From contig DLXL01000497.1 in NCBI GenBank assembly GCA_003448025.1, forward strand, positions 4,303 to 15,855: DNA of 11,553 bases. Reading direction: 5' to 3'. Positions 1 to 7,057 of the stretch are shown one piece after another. Position 1 is the first letter of the stretch. Every line of letters starts with the position of its first letter. The translations under genes and the position numbers were made by a program. The DNA is from Saprospirales bacterium (GTDB lineage: Bacteria > Bacteroidota > Bacteroidia > Chitinophagales > Saprospiraceae). The notes under the pieces are model-generated. The model did no database searches. It saw only the letters and a list, made by a program, of their open reading frames with translations, and had not been told where the DNA came from.

Positions 1-1670
1 ATATAGGTACAAACCAGGGCGTTTTTACCGCACCTTTTGGTTCCGGACCCCAGCAGATGCAATTTAGCCTGGTGGATGGTACCCAGGGGCAGGTATGGCA
101 ATTGAAGGAGTTTGGTGGCCAGTTGATTTGCGGGCACAACAGTGGTACTTTTGTATTGAAAGGCCGTTCCGCTGTTAAAATTTCCGATATCACCGGCGGT
201 TGGTGTACCGTGGAGGCGCCCGGACAGCCCAATGTGCTGATTCAGGCTACTTACACCGGGCTTGTTTTGCTGCACAAAGATCCCGGAGGAGGCTGGCGGT
301 TTGGCGGCCGGATTGGCGGATTTGCAGAGCCACTTAAAAAAATAGCGTTTGATGCCGATGGGTATTTGTGGGCTACACATCCCAACAGAGGGCTCTACCG
401 CCTGCGGCTGGATCAGGCATTTTCGCAGGTGCAGGAGTTTAAAAAATTTGGCAAGGAGGATGGCCTGGTTTCCGATTACCAACTGGGGCTGAGTAAAAGG
501 ATGGATGAGTTGATCATCAACACCTTGCCCAATGCCGTTCGCCTGAAAAATGTGGGCGGTAAAACAGTGCTGGAGCCATTACTCGGGAAAAAGTGGCTCC
601 CAGGCTTTGGAAATGAGGCGTTTGTACTGGACAGTAGCGGGCTGTGGTGGAGTCGGGCAGATCAACGCATCGAAAAGATTCCCCTCACATTGGTACCGAC
701 TTATGAAAATGTGGAATGTTTGACTTCCGGGTTGTACCTTTTTTGCCTGGAAAACGGATTTGCGCTGCTAAAAAACAACCAGCAAACGCCTAATGCCGGG
801 CCTTTCCCAATTCCTCCCACCCGGATTCGCCTGATAACCGTAGCCGGACAGGAATCCTGCCTGCCTGATGGCAACCTGAGGTTTCCATATAGTCAAAACA
901 GTCTGGAATTTCAGTTTGCACAGCCCGTGTTTGAGCAACCAAACCGCTATTCCTGGTTTCTGGAAGGCTTTTCCAAAGGCTGGTCGCCCTGGTCGGCTGA
1001 TGGCGAAAAGGAATTTACAAATTTGCCCGAGGGCCGTTACACGTTCCGGGTGCGCAGCGAGGCTGGCGGCGAAGAGGCGGTGGTTACCTTTCGGATTGCA
1101 CCGCCCTGGTACCGTTCTGTGTGGGCCTTAGGCGCCTACCTGCTGCTGCTGCTCGTATTGGTGGGCTGGCTGGAATCCATCAACCGCAGGCGTCTGGACC
1201 GGCACCGGTTAAGGCTGGAAGCGGAAAAGGAGCGCGAAATTCTGGTCATGGAAGTGGAAAACAAAAACCGGGAATTGTCAAACGCCGCTTTCAACCTGAT
1301 CCGAAAAAACGAGGCATTACAAAGTTTGAAGGATAACCTGATCGACGCTAAAAACGAACCCCGTGCACTGTCGAAAATTGTTCGTGATATAGATGCCCAT
1401 CTGGAAGGGGATCACGACTGGGAAATTTTTGAAGCTTCCTTTATCCGGGTACACGATGATTTATTCATACGACTCATGCAGGATTATCCGGAACTGACTC
1501 CGGGAGATCTTCGTTTGGCGGCATATCTAAAGATGAACCTCTCCTCCAAGGAGATTGCTCCGCTACTAAATATTTCCATACGGGGCATAGAAAACAAGCG
1601 ATACCGGCTTCGCAAAAAGCTTGGCTTGCCAGAAGAGGCCAATCTAACCGAGTTTATCATGGCATTTTAG
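1..1670 (+). CDS. 5'-partial membrane-bound sensor/regulator: beta-propeller, Y_Y_Y domain, TM helix, LuxR-like HTH
   Basis: The frame is open from base 3 (reading IGTNQGVFTAPFG), so the ATG at 57 is internal and the gene starts upstream. The N-terminal half shows propeller-blade motifs such as IGTNQGVF and DGYLWATHPNRGLY. A Y_Y_Y domain spans about nt 897-1101, with RYSWFLEGF and EGRYTF; the middle tyrosine position appears to be phenylalanine (KEFTNL). One transmembrane helix (about nt 1113-1172, AYLLLLLVLVGWL) is followed by a charged coiled coil (about 1176-1346). A C-terminal helix-turn-helix lies at about 1500-1631, with SSKEIAPLLNISIRGIENKRYRLRKKL. There is no kinase or receiver domain, so signal would pass from the periplasm straight to a DNA-binding domain. 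Family members are common Bacteroidota regulators of glycan-use genes. Its position just upstream on the same strand suggests it controls the following genes, but this is inferred from proximity only. Confidence 0.88.
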   Translation, partial: IGTNQGVFTAPFGSGPQQMQFSLVDGTQGQVWQLKEFGGQLICGHNSGTFVLKGRSAVKISDITGGWCTVEAPGQPNVLIQATYTGLVLLHKDPGGGWRFGGRIGGFAEPLKKIAFDADGYLWATHPNRGLYRLRLDQAFSQVQEFKKFGKEDGLVSDYQLGLSKRMDELIINTLPNAVRLKNVGGKTVLEPLLGKKWLPGFGNEAFVLDSSGLWWSRADQRIEKIPLTLVPTYENVECLTSGLYLFCLENGFALLKNNQQTPNAGPFPIPPTRIRLITVAGQESCLPDGNLRFPYSQNSLEFQFAQPVFEQPNRYSWFLEGFSKGWSPWSADGEKEFTNLPEGRYTFRVRSEAGGEEAVVTFRIAPPWYRSVWALGAYLLLLLVLVGWLESINRRRLDRHRLRLEAEKEREILVMEVENKNRELSNAAFNLIRKNEALQSLKDNLIDAKNEPRALSKIVRDIDAHLEGDHDWEIFEASFIRVHDDLFIRLMQDYPELTPGDLRLAAYLKMNLSSKEIAPLLNISIRGIENKRYRLRKKLGLPEEANLTEFIMAF

Positions 1671-1765
1671 CCCGAAAAAGCTTGTTTTTTACATGGCGTA
1701 GTATTGGTGAGGTGCATTTTTCTTTTAAAAATCTTTCAATGTCATAATTTCATCCTGCCAATAAC

Positions 1766-1783
1766 TTGGGCTACCCAATTTTT
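1766..1783 (+). terminator. Weak terminator-like hairpin between regulator and glucanase gene
   Basis: TTGGG (1766-1770) and CCCAA (1774-1778) form a 5-bp stem with a CTA loop, followed directly by five T residues (1779-1783). It sits 96 bases after the regulator stop and 38 bases before the glucanase ATG. A second CCC/GGG pair (1785-1787 and 1793-1795) could compete with it. The stem is short, so this may be chance. The 150-base spacer holds no convincing promoter that I can see. Confidence 0.25.
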
Positions 1784-1820
1784 ACCCGAAATGGGAAAAG
1801 ATGTTTTTTAAACTATCAGG

Positions 1821-3680
1821 ATGACAACCCAATTCCGTTACACTCTTCTGTTGGCAGTTATCAATCTGCCTTTGATAATGTGCGCTCAGGCTCCGGTTGC
1901 GCCCCAGGCGCTTCAAGCCACAGGTTATGAAAAACATGTGGCCCTCAACTGGCAGGCTAATCCGGAGAGCAATCTTTCCGGGTACAAAATTTACCGCTCC
2001 ACCAATGGCGGAGCCTCCTGGGAGTATTTAAAACAAACCGGTAAGGCTCCGATTGCTATTGACTGGACGGGGAACGAGCCAGAAGGTATCACCCGCCATT
2101 ACAGGATAACAGCTTTTAACGCCGGTGGAGAAAGTGCTCCCTCCCAGCCGGATACAGCTGATTGTGTCCCCATGACGGATGAGGAGTTGCTGGAAATGAC
2201 CCAACGTGCAACCTTCCGTTATTTTTGGGATTACGGGCATCCGGTGAGTGGAATGGCACGTGAACGTTCCAATGGAGATGCCAATACAGTAACTACCGGA
2301 GGAACCGGTTTTGGGATTATGGCCATTGTAGTAGGCGCCGAACGAGGATGGGTTACCCGTACAGAGGCGGTTAACCGTATGATCCAAATTGCCTCCTTTC
2401 TGCAGTTTGCAGACCGCTTTCATGGCGTGTTTCCGCATTGGATGAACGGTACCAACGGGAATGTGATTCCTTTCAGTCAGTACGACGACGGCGGCGACCT
2501 GGTGGAAACAGCCTTTTTGATGCAAGGATTATTGGCCGCCCGTCAATATTTCAATCAGGATACACCGCTGGAAAATGCACTCAGAGATGTCATTACAGGC
2601 TTGTGGGAAGAAGTGGAATGGGATTGGTACCGCAAGAATAACAGTGGTGTATTGTACTGGCATTGGTCGCCGAATTTTGGCTGGCAGATGAACTTTCCGT
2701 TGCGTGGTTTTTACGAAGCTCAAATCGTGTATATACTTGCAGCGGCCTCACCTACCCATCCAGTACCTGCCAGCTTGTATCAAACAGGTTGGACTTCAAG
2801 CAATTATGCGAATAGCGGTTCGCATTTTGGGTATAAGATCTATTGTGGGCCGTTCGGCGGAGGCCCGTTATTTTTTGCGCATTATTCTTACTTAGGCTTT
2901 GATCCGCGGGGCAAAAAAGATGCTTTTTGCAACTACTTTGTGCGCAACCGCAACCATTCACTTATTCAACAGGCCTACGCAGTTGCGAATCCCAAACAAC
3001 ATACCGGGTATAATGCCGACTGCTGGGGCTTAACTTCCTGCGATGGCCCCAATGGTTATGCGGCACATGACATTTGGCCAGCCAATGATGACGGCACGGT
3101 GGCTCCAACGGCAGCGCTTTCCAGCATGCCTTTTGCGCCAGATGTCAGTCTGGCCGCTCTTAGACATTTTTACCGGGTGCGTGGCGAACGCCTTTGGGGG
3201 GTGTACGGGTTTTATGATGCTTTTAACCTTAACCAGAACTGGTATGCGCCCTCTTACCTGGCTATTGATCAGGGTCCGATCGTTGGGATGATTGAGAACT
3301 ATCGTACCGGATTACTTTGGGATCTGTTTATGCAAAATCCGGAAATCGCCCCGGCGCTTACGGCCATTGGATTTGTACCGGACAATACGCCCGTTACTGA
3401 ACCGGAAAAAGCCTCGGCTCTGGAGATTTCGGTAACGCCTAATCCGATTTCCAACGGCTTATTGGGGGTAGATATATACTTGCAGGAGGCACAACAATTA
3501 AGTGCCCGTTTGAGGGATTTGCGGGGAAGCATTGTGCAGGATTTACTATCTGAAACGCCATTTCCTGCCGGGAAAAGCCGCCAAACCTGGCTAGTGCAGG
3601 TGCCTTCTCCAGGGGTCTATCTATTGGAAATAGGCTCCAATTCAGGACAAATTTTCGTGAAGAAAGTAGTACTCCATTGA
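1821..3680 (+). CDS. Secreted GH144-type (PF10091) glucanase with FN3 domain and T9SS sorting domain
   Basis: 619 residues. A Sec signal peptide occupies about residues 1-22 (no good lipobox: LIMC). A fibronectin type III domain follows at about 25-113. The PF10091-type catalytic region spans about 118-520, with RYFWDYGHP, TGFGIMAI, DDGGDLVETAFLMQGLL, RGFYEAQ, APTAALSSMPFAP and LAIDQGPIVGMIENYR. A C-terminal T9SS type A domain (about 531-619) has TPNP, SPGVYLLEI and a final FVKKVVLH. Pfam names PF10091 'glycoamylase', but characterised relatives of this architecture are GH144 endo-/exo-beta-1,2-glucanases with an (alpha/alpha)6 barrel. D226, E229, E299 and D483 are candidate active-site acids; the D-x-x-E pair resembles the one I recall from the Chitinophaga enzyme. 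T9SS export predicts a cell-surface or released enzyme. The next gene begins 58 bases downstream, so co-transcription is likely. The beta-1,2 specificity is inferred from family membership only. Confidence 0.82.
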   Translation: MTTQFRYTLLLAVINLPLIMCAQAPVAPQALQATGYEKHVALNWQANPESNLSGYKIYRSTNGGASWEYLKQTGKAPIAIDWTGNEPEGITRHYRITAFNAGGESAPSQPDTADCVPMTDEELLEMTQRATFRYFWDYGHPVSGMARERSNGDANTVTTGGTGFGIMAIVVGAERGWVTRTEAVNRMIQIASFLQFADRFHGVFPHWMNGTNGNVIPFSQYDDGGDLVETAFLMQGLLAARQYFNQDTPLENALRDVITGLWEEVEWDWYRKNNSGVLYWHWSPNFGWQMNFPLRGFYEAQIVYILAAASPTHPVPASLYQTGWTSSNYANSGSHFGYKIYCGPFGGGPLFFAHYSYLGFDPRGKKDAFCNYFVRNRNHSLIQQAYAVANPKQHTGYNADCWGLTSCDGPNGYAAHDIWPANDDGTVAPTAALSSMPFAPDVSLAALRHFYRVRGERLWGVYGFYDAFNLNQNWYAPSYLAIDQGPIVGMIENYRTGLLWDLFMQNPEIAPALTAIGFVPDNTPVTEPEKASALEISVTPNPISNGLLGVDIYLQEAQQLSARLRDLRGSIVQDLLSETPFPAGKSRQTWLVQVPSPGVYLLEIGSNSGQIFVKKVVLH

Positions 3681-3738
3681 ACCGGGAACTATCATAACTA
3701 AATCATTTTAACACAAACCAATTCTAAAAGAAGTGCTT

Positions 3739-6700
3739 ATGAAAAATTTGTTTATCACTGCCTTGTTTTTGGTTTTCGGTATTATGGGCGTGAATGCCCA
3801 GGTTACCTATGAAGACTTTCAAGGAGGAATGTCTGATCTATCGTGGATCGGCCTGAATGGTACCTACAATGGTGCTGTACACAATCCTGACCAAAGTGGT
3901 GTCAATATTAGTGACTGGGTTGGCTCTTATACAAATTCCCCAAATTTTGACTTCTGCTTTGCCCTGTACACATTTCCCACGACGCTGGATATCAGTGAGT
4001 TCAACCAGTTCAAAATGAAAATCTGGTCGCCTACGGCGCCCTGTAAAGCTCTCCTTAAACTGGAGGGACCAGGTGGCCCGGCGGTAGAAAAGATTATTGA
4101 CATAACCATAGCTAACCAATGGGTGGAGTACACCTTCGACCTTTCAGCAGGTGCAGGCTTCACAAACCTGAAGACCATACTGGTGTCGTTCAACTCCTTT
4201 GTTCTGGGTGACGACAAGACCTATTACTTTGACGATATTATTGCTGAAAAAGCGGAAAACTGTTTGGCCGATTTTGAAGGTCCGGGGCTCACTTTCCAGG
4301 GCCTTGATGGAATACTACAGGCGCCTGGGGACAATCCGGTTCCAAACTTTGTGAATAACAGTGCTCACTGTGCCCAATACGTCAAATCACCCACGCATGC
4401 CTACAGCCTGATTCTGGCAGACAATGGTGCGCCATTTGACCTTTCCGTGTATAATCGATTCAACATTGACATATTCGCCACGGCTCCAACGCAGATTTTG
4501 TTTAAACTTGAGGGCTCCGGCGGAGGGTTCGAACAAATCAAAAATATTGCCGTAACCGGCGCCTGGCAGACCTACACTTTCGATTTTAGTGCTCAGGCTG
4601 CCAATACAGGCCTAAGCAAAATCGTCATGTTCTTTGATCCGGGTGTCGAAACCAGTGGCGATACCTATTTCTTTGACAATGTTTGTGTTGTGCCGAGCCC
4701 ATGTAAAAATGTGGCTCCGGACCCTGATATTATTGACGACTTCGAATGTAATCGTAATGCGACCTACAACGGTGATTGGAGTTTCTTCTCTGTTGTAGCG
4801 AACCCTGCCCCAACAGGAGATAACAACTCCTCTAAAGTTGGCAGATTTGAAGACCCAAGCGGACAGGGAACGGAATGGTCCAATCTCCAGCTTGATTACC
4901 AAAATCCGATTGACCTCACCGTTCGCAACCAGTTCTCCTGCCAGGTATGGGCGCCTAAAGCAGGCAATCTGCTTATCAAACTGGAAGGTGGTCCTAATCC
5001 GCCAATGGAAGTAGGAACGCAGGTAACGGAACTCAACAAATGGGTGACGTACACCGTTGACTTTAGCAGTCAGATTGGCAAGGGGCATAAAAAGTTTGTA
5101 CTCTTTTTCAATGCCGGTGTAAATGGCGAACCAGGCGACGTATACCATATTGATAATATCAAGTTGTCTGCTCCGCCAGCGGCTCCACCACTGGAAGATT
5201 TCCAGGATGGGATTCACCTGGGATGGCAGGCGCTTGACCAAAACGAGCCGATACATGGTGTTTTCCAGGGCCCGGTGAACAATCCAAACCCTAATGGTGT
5301 AAACAACTCTACTCAGGTGGGCTGCTACACGAAAGGATCATCTGCTTTTTCTACGTTGCAGGGGATTTCTCTGACCAATTTTGATTTGTCTGTTTACGGC
5401 CAGTTCAATCTGGATGTATTGAGCCCGGCAGGTGGTGGTACTGTAACGCTGATACTGAACTCTGCTACGCAGGGTAACAAGGAGGCAGAAGCAGAAATCA
5501 CGACCCCTGGCCAATGGGAAACCCTGAGCTTTGATTTCTCTGCTTTCAGCGGTATTACTGATTTTGGTGAAGTGCGTGTGATTTTCAATGCCGGAACAGC
5601 CAGCACCGGTCAGATCTGGTATTTCGATAACCTGATCCAGACAGAAGTGACCATTGATCCATGCGACGGAGTAGTGGCAATTCCGAATATCATTGACGAC
5701 TATGAGTGCCAGCGCAACTATACCCAAATCTTCTATGGCGCCAGCGATCTGGCAGTGGTGAACAATCCGCACCTGACCCCTGAAAACGGGTCCCTGAAAG
5801 TAGGAGAGTACAAGGATCCTTCCGGCCCGGGCACGGAATACGCTGGTATTGGTATTGAATTCCCGGCTGCTCCGGATCTGAATGTTTATAATCACCTGTC
5901 CTTGCAGGTGTGGTCGCCGAAATCAAATGTGCCATTCCTGTTTAAATTAGAAGGTTCCGGTCCGGCTGTCGAAGTGTTCGACACTCTGACGGAGGCTAAT
6001 AAATGGCACAAGTTCGACATCGATTTCAGTGGCGCCATCGGTACTACCAATAACAAGTTGGTTATCTTTACCAATGTGGCTACTGCTGACGGCGGCGGCA
6101 CCTATTTCTTTGATAACATCCGCTGGGCACGCGCAGGATACAATGGTTGTATCATCGACAATGAAGCTGCTCCAACTACACTGACGTTCAAGTATTTCGC
6201 TAATGGCTATCTTGAGGCTGCCGGATATCAGTTTGAAGTAATTGATAACCCGAACCCTCAAGGCATCAATACCAGCAACAAAGTAGCTAAATTCGTGAAA
6301 GCCAAGGATGCTGCTCCATTCGCAGGTATTTACTCCAATCCTGATTTGGAATCTCCAATTGACTGGAAAGGAGTTAAAACCGTGAAGGCCAAGGTACACA
6401 TGGACCACATTGGCAATTTCGCGGTAAAAGTAGAAGGATCTGCCACCGGCGCTCCTGCCCTTGAAATTCCGGTAGCTAATACTCAGATCAACCAATGGGA
6501 AGAGCTGACCTTCAATTTTGCAGCCGTTCCAGACAACGCTGAATATCGTCGCCTTACCCTGTTCTTCGACCTGGGTATTGATGCAACAGGTGTTGACGTA
6601 ACATCCTATTTCGATGATATCGTGATTGGTGATGGAAGTTGTACTTCTGTAAGCACATTCAGCCCGGCAAACGTAGCCACCATGCGTGTTTCTCCAAACC

Positions 6701-6912
6701 CAACCTCCGAATGGCTGATGGTGGAAAACATGGATGCTGTTGGTCGCCTGGAAGTGTTTGACATGTATGGCCGTCGTGTTTCTGTAGCCAATACTTCCGG
6801 TGATTCTGTTACCGATCTGAACGTATCCCAGTTCCCGGCCGGTATGTATTTATTGAATGGCTATGACCGCAATGGGGTATTGATCAGCAAGGCCAAGTTC
6901 GTAAAAAAATGA
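3739..6912 (+). CDS. T9SS-secreted protein of six tandem beta-sandwich (CBM-like) repeats, probable glycan binder
   Basis: 1057 residues from the ATG at 3739. A GTG six bases earlier is possible, but only the ATG puts MKNLF directly before the hydrophobic core of the signal peptide (1-20, cleavage after VNA). The rest is six modules of about 150-170 residues, then a T9SS type A domain (about 969-1057) with VSPNPTSEW, PAGMYLLNGY and a basic KFVKK end. Each module carries, with variation, an NPxPxGxNxS block, DLSVYNxF, xSPxxxxxLFKLEG, a xxWxxYTFDFS strand, and an ending like TYYFDDI. I recognise this as a jelly-roll-like module often attached to secreted Bacteroidota glycanases. No catalytic domain is visible. 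Lying between two PF10091 enzymes, it is probably a multivalent surface binder of the same polysaccharide. Binding is inferred; a structural or adhesive role is the alternative. Confidence 0.75.
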   Translation: MKNLFITALFLVFGIMGVNAQVTYEDFQGGMSDLSWIGLNGTYNGAVHNPDQSGVNISDWVGSYTNSPNFDFCFALYTFPTTLDISEFNQFKMKIWSPTAPCKALLKLEGPGGPAVEKIIDITIANQWVEYTFDLSAGAGFTNLKTILVSFNSFVLGDDKTYYFDDIIAEKAENCLADFEGPGLTFQGLDGILQAPGDNPVPNFVNNSAHCAQYVKSPTHAYSLILADNGAPFDLSVYNRFNIDIFATAPTQILFKLEGSGGGFEQIKNIAVTGAWQTYTFDFSAQAANTGLSKIVMFFDPGVETSGDTYFFDNVCVVPSPCKNVAPDPDIIDDFECNRNATYNGDWSFFSVVANPAPTGDNNSSKVGRFEDPSGQGTEWSNLQLDYQNPIDLTVRNQFSCQVWAPKAGNLLIKLEGGPNPPMEVGTQVTELNKWVTYTVDFSSQIGKGHKKFVLFFNAGVNGEPGDVYHIDNIKLSAPPAAPPLEDFQDGIHLGWQALDQNEPIHGVFQGPVNNPNPNGVNNSTQVGCYTKGSSAFSTLQGISLTNFDLSVYGQFNLDVLSPAGGGTVTLILNSATQGNKEAEAEITTPGQWETLSFDFSAFSGITDFGEVRVIFNAGTASTGQIWYFDNLIQTEVTIDPCDGVVAIPNIIDDYECQRNYTQIFYGASDLAVVNNPHLTPENGSLKVGEYKDPSGPGTEYAGIGIEFPAAPDLNVYNHLSLQVWSPKSNVPFLFKLEGSGPAVEVFDTLTEANKWHKFDIDFSGAIGTTNNKLVIFTNVATADGGGTYFFDNIRWARAGYNGCIIDNEAAPTTLTFKYFANGYLEAAGYQFEVIDNPNPQGINTSNKVAKFVKAKDAAPFAGIYSNPDLESPIDWKGVKTVKAKVHMDHIGNFAVKVEGSATGAPALEIPVANTQINQWEELTFNFAAVPDNAEYRRLTLFFDLGIDATGVDVTSYFDDIVIGDGSCTSVSTFSPANVATMRVSPNPTSEWLMVENMDAVGRLEVFDMYGRRVSVANTSGDSVTDLNVSQFPAGMYLLNGYDRNGVLISKAKFVKK
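3802..6642 (+). repeat. Six in-frame tandem protein repeats (about 450-500 bp each)
   Basis: Approximate units: R1 3802-4257, R2 4258-4701, R3 4702-5175, R4 5176-5649, R5 5650-6138, R6 6139-6642. R1 and R4 both open with EDFQ-G and an NPxxxGVN block. R3 and R5 both open with a Cys, then IIDD-F/Y-EC-x-RN, then DPSGxGTE. R2 and R6 both contain DNPxP, then NxS and a VK block. The order therefore looks like A-B-C-A-C-B rather than simple successive copying. Boundaries are estimated by eye from the repeated YYFDDI-like ends. Confidence 0.8.
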
Positions 6913-6928
6913 GTTTAGTTTGACTGCT

Positions 6929-6944
6929 TGCCGGGAAACCGGCA
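6929..6944 (+). terminator. GNRA-type hairpin just after the repeat-protein stop codon
   Basis: TGCCGG (6929-6934), a GAAA loop (6935-6938) and CCGGCA (6939-6944) form a perfect 6-bp, GC-rich stem capped by a GNRA tetraloop. It begins 17 bases after the stop. No T-tract follows, so it may be an mRNA 3'-end stabiliser or a pause element rather than an intrinsic terminator. Confidence 0.4.
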
Positions 6945-6983
6945 GCTACTGTTCCAAGTTAAAACGATGCTTCTATTCGTCGT

Positions 6984-7017
6984 ATTCAGGCGGTGACTAT
7001 TGAGTTGCCGCCTGAAT
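6984..7017 (+). terminator. Strong 15-bp hairpin in the spacer before the esterase-fused enzyme
   Basis: The arms at 6984-6998 and 7003-7017 enclose a four-base ATTG loop. All 15 positions pair: the outer ten (ATTCAGGCGG with CCGCCTGAAT) are Watson-Crick, then come two G-U wobbles and three more Watson-Crick pairs. Only three T residues (7017-7019) follow, so a classical U-tract is missing. It starts 71 bases after the preceding stop and ends 41 bases before the next ATG. It could end or attenuate the upstream transcript, stabilise it, or act in the 5' leader of the next gene. Confidence 0.5.
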
Positions 7018-7057
7018 TTGGACAGCCTCTCGAGTGCTATCAGTACTAAACCATTCT

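Noticed and set aside
57..59. ATG at 57 as the start of the regulator gene
   Set aside because: The same frame is open back to base 3 and encodes a propeller motif (IGTNQGVF), so the gene begins outside the window.
1682..1706. Possible Bacteroidota promoter: TTG at 1682-1684 and TAGTATTG at 1699-1706, near the TAnnTTTG consensus
   Set aside because: The spacing between the elements (14 bases) is shorter than the usual 19 or so, and single mismatched copies of such motifs arise easily by chance.
1821..3680. Starch-type glucoamylase activity for the PF10091 proteins
   Set aside because: The Pfam name suggests it, but I see no GH15 or GH97 motifs, and the characterised relatives I know act on beta-1,2-glucan.
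4612..5256. Antisense open frame of 214 codons inside the six-repeat gene, and similar shorter ones across the window
   Set aside because: They overlie well-supported genes, show no recognisable domains or signal peptides, and are expected from codon bias in the real frames.
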